Below the pieces are notes generated by a model that ran no database searches, had not been told where the DNA came from, and saw only the letters and a list, made by a program, of their open reading frames with translations. A stretch of DNA of 64,000 bases from NCBI GenBank assembly GCA_940746715.1, contig CALNWN010000006.1, forward strand, positions 1-64,000. Reading direction: 5' to 3'. Origin of the DNA: an uncultured Paraburkholderia sp. Lineage in GTDB: Bacteria; Pseudomonadota; Gammaproteobacteria; Burkholderiales; Burkholderiaceae. Shown here piece by piece: positions 53,797-63,793 of the stretch. The stretch's first letter is position 1. The number at the start of each line of letters is the position of its first letter. Both the position numbers and the translations under genes were made by a program.

Positions 53797-55412
53797 CAGA
53801 CCGCGACCGCCAACTCGTGCGGCCGCTTCTGCGCGACCCGGCCAACGTTCACCGCATCCTCGTAGCCATCGCCCTGCACCTTAAAAGTATGAATCGACGC
53901 CTCGAGCAGCCTCGCCTGCTCGGTGCGTCTGCGCCACCGCGGCGGCCTGCTCCACCAGCGCTGCGTTCTGTTGCGTGACGCTGTCCATCTGCGAGACCGC
54001 GTCGCCGACCTGATCGATGCCCGCGCTCTGCTCGGCGGCAGCCGCGGCGATGTCGCGCATCACGCCCGACAGCTTCGCAATGGCCTCGCTCGCCGCATGA
54101 ATCGTGGTGCCGGTCTTGTCGACCAGTTCGACGCCGTTCTCCACGCTGCCCACCGCACGGCTGATCAGCGTGCGGATTTCCTTCGCGGCTGACGCGCTGC
54201 GCTGCGCCAGCGTGCGCACCTCGCCGGCCACCACCGCGAAGCCGCGTCCTTCGTCGCCGGCGCGAGCCGCTTCGACGGCCGCGTTCAGCGCGAGGATATT
54301 GGTCTGAAACGCAATGCCTTCGATCACCGAAATGATCTCCACCATCTTGTGCGATTCCGTCGATATCTCCTGCATCGTCGACACCGCTTCAGCCGCCATC
54401 TGCCCGCCGTGAGTGACGATCTGCTCGGCGCTCGCCGTCAGCTGGCTCGCCGTCTGCGCGTTCTCCGAGGTTTGGCGGACCATCGCCGTCATCTGCTCCA
54501 TGCTGGCCGCGGAGAGAAGCCGCCTGGCTCTCGGTGCGCGAGGACAGATCCGTGTTGCCCGCCGCAATCTCGCGCGCCCGTCGCCACTTTGTCGGCGGCG
54601 CCGCTGATCTGCGCGATGATGTTCGCGAGCGCGTCGCGCATCTGCCGCATGGTGTGCAGCAGGCTCGAATCGTCGCCTCTACGGATCTCGATCGGAATGA
54701 CGAGATTGCCCTTCGAAATTTCGCCGGCCACCTGCGCGGCGTAGGCCGGATTGCCGCCAATGGTCCGTTGAATGCTGCGATTCGTGACCGCGATGAGCGC
54801 CGAAAGCAGCAGCGCAACCGCGCCGACCACCGCGCCGAGCACGTAGAGCGACTGCTTGAAGGCGGCGTCGATATCGTCGACATAGGCGCCCGTCGCGATG
54901 ATCCAGTCCCACGGCGCATAACGCACGACGTAACCGATCTTGCCGACCGCGGCGGAAGGCGGGTTGCCCGGATGCGGGAACACATAGTCGACGAAACCGC
55001 CCTCCGGCGCTTGCGCCACCGTCGCGAAGGTCACGTAATGATGGCGGCCGTCTGCATCCTCGACGCCCGCGAGATCCTTGCCGTCCGTCGCCGGTTTCAT
55101 CGCATGCATGATCATGCGCGGCTTCGAATCGAGCACGAGGAAATAGCCGTCCTCGCCGTAGCGCACGTCGCGCAGACGCTCGAGCGCCTGCTTGCGCGCG
55201 TCGGCTTCGCTGAGCGCGCCGCTTTGCGCGAGCGCCGCATATTCCTTGACGATGCTGAGCCCGACGTGGCCCACGTTCACGAGGTCGTGCTTGCGCTCTT
55301 CGATGCGCGTCTCGCGCGACAACCACGCCGCCGACACCGACACGGCGAGGAGCGCCAGCAGGCTCACGACGAGCGGCAACCAGAGCTTCTGCTTGAAATT
55401 GAATCGGTGCAT
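53797..55412 (-). pseudogene. Cache-domain methyl-accepting chemotaxis protein, three frameshifts
   Basis: The N-terminal membrane segment (LPLVVSLLALLAVSVSAAWL) is followed by a single-Cache sensory domain (RYGEDGYFLVLDSKPRMIMH, VRYAPWDWIIATGAYV), a second helix (GAVVGAVALLLSALIAV) and HAMP. The frame breaks near 54580 and 54510. The signalling domain then reads normally ([36 protein letters not shown]), and a third break near 53925 precedes the true C-terminus ([15 protein letters not shown] ...), with stop at 53797. Cache receptors of this type sense small organic acids or similar; the ligand is unknown. Confidence 0.88.
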
Positions 55413-55786
55413 GCGCGCGCCCCCTGTTTCGTCCGGTCAAGGAAAGCCGGTAATCGGCTGCGCGAACCGCCGACGGTTCAACATGCGCGCCGTGTCACAC
55501 GACCACTTGACCTGTTTATCAGCAGCGATGCGGGCGGCATGTGTAGAGACAAACCCTCTCCTGGCATCTCCCGTTCGAACAGGCGAATTTCTGATCGCAA
55601 CGGCGAGATCAGCCTGCGGTTTTCGTATGAAGCGCCCCCTTAGGTTCTGTCAAGCGCTGTCGTTTACATGGCATGCGGCGGATATGAATTCATTCGCGCC
55701 GCATAAGCGCAATACCAATAGTTCACCTATCCGTCAATTTCACCGACCGGACAAGAACACTAACAACATTGATTCCCCACTACAGA
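55413..55786. other. Intergenic region before the secreted protein gene
   Basis: About 370 bases between the Cache receptor and the next gene; no gene or structured element was recognised. Confidence 0.4.
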
Positions 55787-56464
55787 TGAAAAAACTCTTC
55801 GCCACTTTCGCTATTGCCGGCACCTTGCTGACCACAGGCTATGCAACGGTTGCGCCGATGTCGCCGACCACGGCCATGAGCTCCGTCGACACGACAAAAA
55901 AACTCCTACGCGCTCATGACGGTTACGTTGCGCAACGCTTATCACACGAGCTATCAGCCGAGTCCGATCGTCGTGCACATGGAGCGCGGTGCCGCGGATA
56001 GCCGTTCCGACCGCCTCAATTTCAAGTTCGACGATCAGGCGACCACGACGAGCGACGCGGGCAATCACTATTTTGTCCGGCTTCCGCTTGCGCCCGACAA
56101 ATACGTAATGCGCGGTATCACCGGACAGAGCGGCATATTCCCGTTCCATGGCATGTTCTTTACGCCGCTTCATGAAACCGTGGAAATCAAACCGAATTCG
56201 ATTGTTTATTTGGGCCATATCGACGCCACCGTGGTCGAACGTAAAGACGGCGAATTGCGCGCGGGCCCGGTTATTCCGCTCATCGACCAGGCGGCAACCG
56301 GTTTCAGCGGCGGCACATGGGACATTAGCGTCAGCGACCAATTCGATCACGACGTGACGGAATTCAAGAAGGACTTCCCCGCCCTGACCAATGTCTCGAT
56401 TGAGCGAGAGATCCTGCCGGCGTGGGACAAGCAAAAAGCGACCGAGTGGTGGGCCAACCACTAA
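55787..56464 (+). pseudogene. Exported protein of unknown function, frameshift in an A7 run
   Basis: A signal peptide (MKKLFATFAIAGTLLTTGYATV) is followed by a break near 55900, where seven A stand where six keep frame (TTKNSYALMTVTLRNAYHT). The rest is a soluble domain, about 190 residues, with PDKYVMRGITGQSG and NSIVYLGHIDATVVER. I do not recognise a family; it resembles small periplasmic or secreted beta-rich proteins. The homopolymer lesion resembles the one in the GYD gene. Confidence 0.65.
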
Positions 56465-56575
56465 TTGCATAGCCCCCGCTGAACCGCGTGCGAGCGCCCG
56501 GGCGAATTCGTTGCGCGCGCACGCTTTTTTATTACGCAAGACGCAAACGCATAGTTTCAACTAAGGGCAAACCCG

Positions 56576-56581
56576 TATAAT
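56576..56581 (+). promoter_or_regulatory. Candidate -10 box upstream of the MFS gene
   Basis: TATAAT sits at the 5' end of the MFS coding region, with weak -35 candidates (GTTTCA region) upstream. If used, translation would begin at the in-frame GTG at 56673 rather than the ATG at 56580. Confidence 0.35.
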
Positions 56582-57286
56582 GACCAAAGTGGTCAGACAA
56601 CTCGGGCGTCACGCCAGTCTGTCCCTTGCGCCATCCGGCGATCCAACCTTCATCGCTTTTCAGCCCAGATCCGTGACTTCCACTGCCGCTGCCCCCGCGC
56701 TGCCCTTCCGGAACGCCCTCTTCGCGATGCTCGGCATCGGTCTCGTCAACATGCTGGTCGCGCTCTATCAGACGGTGGTCAGCACCGCGCTGCCGTCGAT
56801 CGTCGCGGAGCTGCACGGCTTCGAGTACTACGCGTGGATCGCGAGCGCTTATCTGCTGGCGTCGGTCGTGACGGTGCCGGTGTTCGGCCGGCTCGGCGAC
56901 TACTTCGGCCGCAAACGCTTTGTGATCGCCGCAGTCATCACGTTCACCGTAGCCTCGGTGCTGTGCGGCGTCGCGAACGACATGCTGTTTCTCGTGATCG
57001 CGCGGGGCTTGCAGGGCGTGGGCGGCGGCCAGCGTGCTCGGTGAGCCGGCGGCCTCGCGGTGGCGGCCGCGCTTCGTCGACCTGCGGATCCTGATCGACG
57101 AAGCGTCGCGCCTGAAGCTGATCGCCGACATGAAACCGACGGGGCTCGACACGCTCGCCTTGATTGACACCGCGCGATGCGCTCGTGCAGTCCATTCACA
57201 TCGGCGTGTGGCTGACGGCTGTCGCGGCGCTCGCCGCTGCCTTGCTCGTGCAGCGGATTTCGCACGTGGCGTTTCGCCGCGGCTAG
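56580..57286 (+). pseudogene. DHA2-type MFS exporter with a large internal deletion
   Basis: The first three helices of a drug:H+ antiporter are present: FAMLGIGLVNMLVALYQTVV, then PSIVAELHGFEYYAWIASAYLL, GRLGDYFGRKRFV and RGLQGVGGG. Near 57040 the sequence jumps to the C-terminal loop (ILIDEASRLKLIADMKPTG) and last helix (IHIGVWLTAVAALAAALLV). A small frameshift near 57170 follows, and the stop is at 57286. Roughly 300 residues including most helices are missing. The true start could be GTG 56673 (VTSTAAAPALPFRNALF). It would have exported an unknown toxic compound. Confidence 0.8.
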
Positions 57287-57344
57287 AGGCCACGGGCCGG
57301 CCTGCTCCAGACGCTCAGCCGCTGGCGAAATGCATTGGCCTGCA

Positions 57345-58256
57345 TTACTGCGGGCCGAGCTTCCTGATCAGCGCGTCGAGCTGCGCGAGTTCCTCTTCGG
57401 TCAGATCGGTCAGCGGCGCGCGCACCGGACCGGCATCATGCCCAACGAGTTTCGCGCCCGCCTTGACGATACTCACGGCATAACCCGCGCGGCGATTGCG
57501 AATGGCCAGATACGGCAGGAAGAATTCGTCGATGAGGCGTGAGGTGGTGGCGTGGTCGTCGACGGCAATCGCGCGGTAGAACTCCATTGCCGTCTTCGGA
57601 ATGAGTTGAACACGGCCGACGAATACACCGGCACGCCCAGCGCCTTATACGCCGCGCATAGACTTCTGCTGTGGGCAGACCGCCCAGATACGAGAACCGG
57701 TCGCCCAGCCGGTGGCGAATCGTCATCATCGCTTCGATCTCGCCCACGCCGTCCTTGAAGCCGATCAGGTTCGGGCAACGGTCCGCAAACCGCTCGAGCA
57801 TGTCCGCATTCAACTTTGAATTCGCGCGGTCACGATGACGCCGATGTTCTGCACCGCGTTACACACCTGCTCCACGTGCGCCGCAATGCCCTCTTGCGAG
57901 GCCTCGGTCAGATAGTGCGGCATCAACAACACGCCGCTTGCGCCGAGTCGTTCGGCCTCCTTCGCATATTCGATTGCCACGTGGGTCGGGCCGCCAGCGC
58001 CCGCGAGAATCGGCACTTTGCCTTTGCAGGTTTCAGTCGCCGTGCGGATCACGTTGGTGTAGTCGCTCTTGGTCAGCGAAAAGAATTCGCCCGTGCCGCC
58101 CGCCGCGAACAGCGCAGTGGCGCCGTACGGCGCGAGCCATTCGAGCCGCTTCGCGTAGGTGTCGGCGCGAAACTCGCCTTGCGCGTCGAAGTCGGTGACG
58201 GGAAAGGACAACAGGCCCTCGGATACGATCGCTTTCAGTTCTTGCGGTGAAGTCAT
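57345..58256 (-). pseudogene. kdgD: 5-dehydro-4-deoxyglucarate dehydratase, three small deletions
   Basis: This DHDPS-family enzyme converts 5-dehydro-4-deoxyglucarate to 2,5-dioxopentanoate and CO2. The start [24 protein letters not shown] and the motif [11 protein letters not shown] are clear. A lost TACA near 57820 changes GVIVYNRANSK to [14 protein letters not shown]. Further one-base losses near 57655 and 57608 break [13 protein letters not shown] and [12 protein letters not shown]. The C-terminus ends [12 protein letters not shown] at 57345. The gene is the third of the glucarate operon and is dead as read. Confidence 0.9.
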
Positions 58257-58312
58257 GATGGATGGCGTGAATATCGTCAATAGTGAATGAGCGCGTGGCG
58301 CGCCTCAGAACA

Positions 58313-59660
58313 TCAGCGCACGAGGCACGGGCGCTTGTTGTCGAACTTCCAGTTGGGAATCAGGTACTGCATCGCGACGCCGTCGTCGCGTGCGCCGAGG
58401 CCGTACTGCTGATACAGCGCATGGGCCTTTTCGAGCTCGTCCATGTCCACTTCGACGCCGAGACCCGGCTTCTGCGGCACCTTCACCTTGCCGCCGACAA
58501 TCTGCAACGGCTCGCGCGTCAAACGCTGACCATCCTGCCAGATCCAGTGCGTGTCGATCGCGGTGATCTTGCCGGGCGCGGCGGCCGCAACCTGCGTGAA
58601 CATGGCGAACGGGATGTCGAAGTGGTTGTTCGAATGCGAGCCCCACGTAAGGCCCCAGTCGTTGCACATCTGCGCGACGCGCACCGAGCCTTGCATGGTC
58701 CAGAAGTGCGGATCGGCAAGCGGAATGTCCACGGACTGCAACTGGATCGCGTGGCCCATCTGGCGCCAGTCGGTGGCGATCATGTTGGTCGCCGTCGGCA
58801 AGCCCGTCGCGCGGCGGAATTCCGCCATGACGTCGCGGCCCGAATAGCCGTTTTCCGCGCCGCACGGGTCTTCCGCATACGCGAGCACGTCGTGCTTGTC
58901 GCGGCACAGGCGCACGGCTTCTGCCAGCGACCATGCGCCGTTCGGGTCCAGCGTCACGCGCGCGTTCGGGAAGCGTTCGGCGAGTGCCGTCACCGCTTCG
59001 ATCTCCGCGTCGCCGGACAAGACGCCGCCCTTCAGCTTGAAGTCGTTGAAGCCGTAACGGGCCTGCGCGGCTTCGGCGAGGTGCACCACCGCTTCGGGCG
59101 TCATGGCTTCTTCCGTGCGCAGGCGCTCCCAGTCGTCGCGCCGTTAGCGCCGCTCGCGTAGGGCAGGTCCGTCTTCTTGCGGTCGCCGATATAGAACAGA
59201 TAGCCGAGCATTTCCACTTCGTCGCGTTGCTGGCCTTCGCCGAGCAGTGCCGCAACCGGCACGCCGAGATGCTGGCCGAGCAGGTCGAGCAACGCCGCCT
59301 CGAGCGCAGTCACGGAGTGAATGGTGGTCGCAGATCGAAGGTCTGCAGGCCACGGCCGCCGGCATCGCGATCGGCGAACTGCGTGCGCACCTTGTTCAGG
59401 ACAGCTTGCAGATTACCGATCGACTGGCCGACGACAAACGGCCGCGCGTCGTCAATCGTCTTGCGGATATTCTCGCCGCCCGGCACTTCGCCGACGCCCA
59501 CATGCCCGGCGCTGTCGCGCAGAATCACGACGTTGCGCGTGAAGAACGGACCGTGCGCGCCGCTCAGATTCATCAGCATGCTGTCGCGGCCGGCGCCGGG
59601 CACGACGCGCAGTTCGGTGACGGTGGGCGTATCGTTCGGAAGGGAAGGTTTCGTGGACAT
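58313..59660 (-). pseudogene. gudD: D-glucarate dehydratase, two frameshifts
   Basis: This enolase-superfamily enzyme dehydrates D-glucarate to 5-dehydro-4-deoxyglucarate. The fragments are in three frames. The first starts [20 protein letters not shown] and runs to LQTFDLR; the second reads [20 protein letters not shown]; the third is the barrel with FNDFKLKGG (catalytic Lys), [33 protein letters not shown] and [10 protein letters not shown] (His/Asn). The breaks are near 59318 (a missing base in CTGCGCACC) and near 59125. The middle gene of the glucarate operon, about 45 bases after gudP. Confidence 0.92.
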
Positions 59661-59706
59661 ATGAACTGGACCAGGTAAGTGAATTAGGCGTGACGACGAC
59701 GAGCAA

Positions 59707-61057
59707 TCAGTGGGCGCTGCCTTGCAGCGGATCGCGCAGCACGTTGCCGTCGCCGCGGCGATTGCGGGCGAGGAAAGCCGCCGCGGCCGCGGCCGCGATC
59801 AGCGAGGCGACGCCGAGTCCATACAGACCGCCGGTAATGGAACCGGTGTGCTGCTGCAGATAGCCGAAGGTGGCGGGCGCGAAGAAGCCGCCCAGATTGC
59901 CGATGGAGTTGATGAGCGCGATCACCGCCGCCGCGACGCGTGCATCCAGATAGCCTTGCGGAATCGGCCAGAACAGCGACGACGCCGCCTTGAAGCCGAT
60001 CGCCGAGAAGCAGATCGCGACGAACGACAGAACCGGATTGGCCGACGTCGACGCAAACAGACCGCACGCAGACCGCACGCCGCGATCACCAGCGCAACGG
60101 CGAGCCACGCCTGCTGGAAACGCCACTTCGCGGAAAGCAACGCGAAGCAGTACATCGCGACCATGGCAATGAGCCACGGAATGGCGTTGAGCATGCCGAC
60201 TTCGAAATCGGAGAGGCCGCCGATCTTGCGGATGATGGTCAGCAGCCAGAAGGTGGCTGGGTAAATCGTCAACTGGATCGCGAAGTAGAGGCCGCAGAAC
60301 AGCAGGATCTGCGGATCCTTCAGCAGCTTGATGGCCGGCAGATGCGCGCCGCCGTGCGCGACGCGTTCGCGCCTGCTCGGCGGCAATGGTGTCTTCGAGA
60401 ACGCGTTGTTCGTCAGCCGTGAGCCCCGACGCGTCGCGAACGCGCGACTTCAGGAAGATCCAGCTCACCGCGCACAACACGATCGAAAACCCGCCTTCGA
60501 TCAGGAACATCCATTGCCAGCCATGCAGGCCGAGTCCGCGAATCGACAGCAGACTGCCGGTGATCGGACCGGACACGACCGACGCGATGGCCGAGCCCGA
60601 GAGGAAAATCGCCACGGCCTTGCCGCGCTATTTTTGCGGCAGCCACTGCGTGAAATAGAAGACCACGCCCGGAAAGAAACCGGCCTCGGCGACGCCGAGC
60701 AGAAATCGCAGCACGTAGAACGAGGTCTCGCTGGACACGAACGCCATGGCCGCGGCCACGACGCCCCACGTGCCCATGATCCGCGTGAGCCACGCACGCG
60801 CGCCATACTTCTGCATCAACACGTTCGACGGCACTTCGAACAGCGCATAGCCGATGAAGAACAGACCGCTTCCGAGACCATAGGCGGCGGCGCCGATGCC
60901 GAGGTCTGCCTTCATGTGAGCGTTGACGAACGCCGATGTTCACGCGGTCGATGTAGTTCGCGATGAACATGATCAGGAAAAGCGGCAACACATGCCGCTT
61001 GACCTTTGAAACGGCTGACGCCAATGGATCGATTGCCGTGGTGAGAGCAGAGTTCAA
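59707..61057 (-). pseudogene. gudP: D-glucarate transporter (MFS, ACS family), four lesions
   Basis: An inner-membrane symporter for glucarate-type sugar acids. The TTG start at 61057 follows AGGAGA (61063-61068) and gives LNSALTTAIDPLASAVSK. Membrane segments are FLIMFIANYIDRVNI, then GLGSGLFFIGYALFEVPSN and later blocks to NPVLSFVAICFSAIGF and ALINSIGNLGGFFAP. An inserted base near 60930 breaks RVNIAFVNAHM. A TAG at 60628-60630 (WLPQK-stop-RGKAV, expected Glu) truncates it. A shift near 60370 follows, and near 60065-60086 an exact 11-bp tandem repeat (AGACCGCACGC twice) shifts the frame again. Confidence 0.9.
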
Positions 61058-61446
61058 GAAAGTCTCCTGTGTCGGCCGTCGGGGGAGCCGTGGTCTGACG
61101 TCTGCCGGGTAGCGCGCCGCATGGCGGCGGTTATCCGGCACGAGATACGTTGTCTGACGACATACTACAACCGTTTTTCGGTGGCTTTCCAATGTGGTGT
61201 TTACCTGTTATTACGCCTTATCCTTGGGCTCAGCGGTCGCCTCGACTGCTGCCGAAGCCCCGCGGCGTTCGTCCCAAGCAAAATAAGACGTCCGATGTCC
61301 ACATTCGTGATGCGCCCCGCTCGGGCCGACAAGCCATGTATTTTTACAACAGACGCTATGATGGCTGATGTCCAGACGTCGAGTGACGTCGCCCGCGCCC
61401 GCACGGCGCGCGTTTTCAGCCGATTACCAGCCAACCAGCCCGAGAA
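61058..61446. other. Divergent promoter region of the glucarate operon and its regulator
   Basis: About 390 bases between gudP and the FadR-type regulator. It should hold both promoters and the regulator's operators. A TGTC-TGAC-GACA element lies at 61151-61162. Confidence 0.5.
61150..61162. promoter_or_regulatory. Candidate operator for the divergent FadR-type regulator
   Basis: TTGTCTGACGACA contains the inverted half-sites TGTC and GACA with a 4-base centre, 93 bases upstream of the gudP start. GntR/FadR-type regulators bind short palindromes of this kind. The assignment is inferred from position only. Confidence 0.35.
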
Positions 61447-62151
61447 ATGAGCAGCCTGACTGAGAAAGTGGTGGCCACCCTTTCCGATGACATCCGCCGC
61501 GGCGTCCTGAGACCGGGCGACCGCATCCCCACCGAAGTCGCGATGATGAAGCAGCTGTCGGTGAGCCGCTCCGTCGTGCGCGAAGCGATTTCCCGTCTGC
61601 AGGCGGCGAAAGTCGTGGAAACGCGCCACGGGATCGGCACCTTCGTGCTCGCCCCTGCCGTCGACAAGCCGATGGAACTGCCCGCCGCCGATCTGTCGAG
61701 CATGCTCGACGTCATGGTGATCATCGAATTCCGTATTGATGTGGAAGCGGCGTCGGCCGCGCTCGCCGCCGCCCGGCGCACCGAGCAGAGCCTCAAGCAG
61801 ATGCTCGCGGCGCTCGCGCGCTTCGAGTCCGAACTCGAGCGCGGCAGCACCGACACGCTCGCACACGACGTCGAGTTTCATTTGCAGATTGCGCGCGCAA
61901 GCGGCAATCGTTATTTCTTCGACGTGCTGAGCCAGTTGGGAAGCGGAGTGAGCCCGCGCACGCGCCTCGGCTCGGCGGAGATCGCGGATCAGATCGAAAA
62001 CTTGCGCAATGTGCTCAACGAGCACCAGCTGATCTATCGCGCGATCGAACGTCAGGATCCCGACGACGCCCGCGCGGCCATGCGTATGCACCTGAGCAAC
62101 AGCCGCGAGCGGCTGCGCCGCGCGCATGAGGCTAGTGAGCGGGGGGAGTAG
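61447..62151 (+). CDS. FadR-subfamily GntR regulator, probably of the glucarate operon
   Basis: A 234-residue transcription factor. The winged helix (EVAMMKQLSVSRSVVREAIS) carries the GntR signature, and the FCD ligand domain follows (IIEFRIDVEAASAALAAAR, HDVEFHLQIARASGN with metal-type Asp/His, HQLIYRAIERQDPDDARAAM). Divergent position beside gudP-gudD-kdgD suggests it controls sugar-acid catabolism. It is intact although all three target genes are broken. Confidence 0.88.
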   Translation: MSSLTEKVVATLSDDIRRGVLRPGDRIPTEVAMMKQLSVSRSVVREAISRLQAAKVVETRHGIGTFVLAPAVDKPMELPAADLSSMLDVMVIIEFRIDVEAASAALAAARRTEQSLKQMLAALARFESELERGSTDTLAHDVEFHLQIARASGNRYFFDVLSQLGSGVSPRTRLGSAEIADQIENLRNVLNEHQLIYRAIERQDPDDARAAMRMHLSNSRERLRRAHEASERGE

Positions 62152-62179
62152 GCGACGTGGAACGCGTCCAAGCAAGCCC

Positions 62180-62500
62180 CTACCCCTCACCCCGCCGCCG
62201 CCTCGATCTCCACCCCATCAGCGCGGAACTCAGCGACTTACCGTGCGCATCGAGCGCCAGCGAACGCGTGACGCCGCCGCCGAGCGCATCGCCGAGCAGG
62301 AAGTTGAACGCCGCGATGGCGGGCAATTCGTAGCGCACCACGCTCCCCCGCACGACATCGGCGAGATGCGCCTTCACGCGCTCCGGTGTCAGCACGGCGC
62401 GCAAATGCTCGTAGTGCCGCGCGTCGTAGCAGATCACCGAGATGTTCAGCGTATTGCCCTTGTCGCCGGTTCGGGAATGAGCAAGCTCGCGCAGTTTCAT
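62180..62500 (-). CDS. AtuA-related small ferredoxin-fold-like protein
   Basis: A 106-residue protein with the pattern LRELAHSRTGDKGNTLNISV, typical of the small domain that accompanies or is fused to DUF1446/AtuA proteins, then VVRYELPAIAAFNFLLGDALGGG. It starts 1 base after the stop of the DUF1446 gene, indicating one operon. Its biochemical role is not established. The frame is intact. Confidence 0.82.
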   Translation of the reverse strand: MKLRELAHSRTGDKGNTLNISVICYDARHYEHLRAVLTPERVKAHLADVVRGSVVRYELPAIAAFNFLLGDALGGGVTRSLALDAHGKSLSSALMGWRSRRRRGEG

Positions 62501-62501
62501 T

Positions 62502-63767
62502 TCACGCCTCCACCATCGTGAACGCCAGCTTCACGTGCTCGCGCGGCAACAATACGGACTGAACAGCAACGACTTCGCGCGTCGACCGGGTAACGCCGCC
62601 GCCACCGGCCGGACCGTTCGTATACAGCGTCTCCACTTCATTGCCGATCCGCACGGCTTGTGTTCCAGCGACGCCGTGCGCCCGGTCACGCGTGCCCGCA
62701 CTTCATACGGCTCGGCAAACTCAGCGGCGAGCGTCTCGCCGTGCAAGGCATTCACGCCGATCAGATCGAAGCGCAATTCATGCGTCTTTACGCCGGTCAA
62801 CGCGAGCCGCTCGCGCACGATCCCGAGCGCGAGGCGAGCCCGCGCAACCGCGCCTGGACCCGCATACGAAATCTGCCCCTCGCCGATATAACCGTCGAAG
62901 TAGGCGACCGACACTTTCAGCGTGCCCGTCCGCGGCGTGCCGTTGCCGCCGCTCACGCGCACGCGGTCCGCGCCTTCCTGCTCGATGCGCACCTGCGAAA
63001 AATCGGCCACCACGTCGGGCTGCAGATAGCGCCGCGGATCATGAATCTCATAGAGCAGTTGCTCCTTGCACGTGGCTTCCGTCACGCGTCCGCCTGCTTT
63101 CGCGAGCTTGGTGATGACCACGGCGCCGTCCGGCCCCGCTTCCGCGATCGGAAAGCCGAGTCTCGCGAGCGAGGACACGTCCTTGAAGCCGGGATCCGCG
63201 AAATACCCGCCGGTGATTTGCCCCGCGCATTCGAGCAGATGGCCGATCACCGTCGCCTGGCCGAGCGCCGGCCGCGAGCGCCTCGACAATCGCACCGGCG
63301 CCGAGGTAAGCATTCGCGGAGACAAGCCGCGCGTCGTAGTCCGCGACACGCTCGCCGGATTCCTCGAAGCGATAGTCGCCGGCGCGGACCGCGTCGAGCA
63401 CGTCGTCGCCCGTCACGGCGGCAATCTTGATGTCGCCAAGCCCGAGAGACAGCGCGATTTCCGCCGTCTTGCGCGCCGCCGCCAGCGGATTCGCCGCGCC
63501 CATGTTCGAGACGATGCGCACGCCGTTGCGCAGCGCCGCGGGCAGTACCGCCTTCATGCGCGTTTCGAGCAACGGGTCGTAGCCGAGTTCGGGGTCTTTG
63601 CTGCGCGCCTGTTGCGCGATGGCGATGGTGCGTTCGGCGAGGCACTCGAACACGAGGTAGTCCAATGCGCCGTGCTCCGCGAGTTCGACCGCGGGCTCGA
63701 TGCGGTCGCCCGAATAACCCGCGCCCGCGCCGATTCGCACAACGCGTTGATGATGAGTGGCTGTCAT
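62502..63767 (-). pseudogene. DUF1446 (acyclic terpene utilisation AtuA-like) protein, two frameshifts
   Basis: The start RVVRIGAGAGYSGDRIEPAVE and the motifs LVFECLAERTIAIA, RIVSNMGAANPLAA and AAVTGDDV define the family. After about 63265 the frame changes and continues with VIGHLLECAGQITGGYFADP. A missing G near 62655 separates the final part (VRIGNEVETLYTNGPAGGGG ... TMVEA, stop 62502). DUF1446 proteins occur in several acid-catabolic clusters; their reaction is not known with certainty. Here the gene lies between a CitMHS transporter and an AtuA-like small protein. Confidence 0.88.
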
Positions 63768-63793
63768 GCTGCTCACACCTCTTTGCGTCAAGC

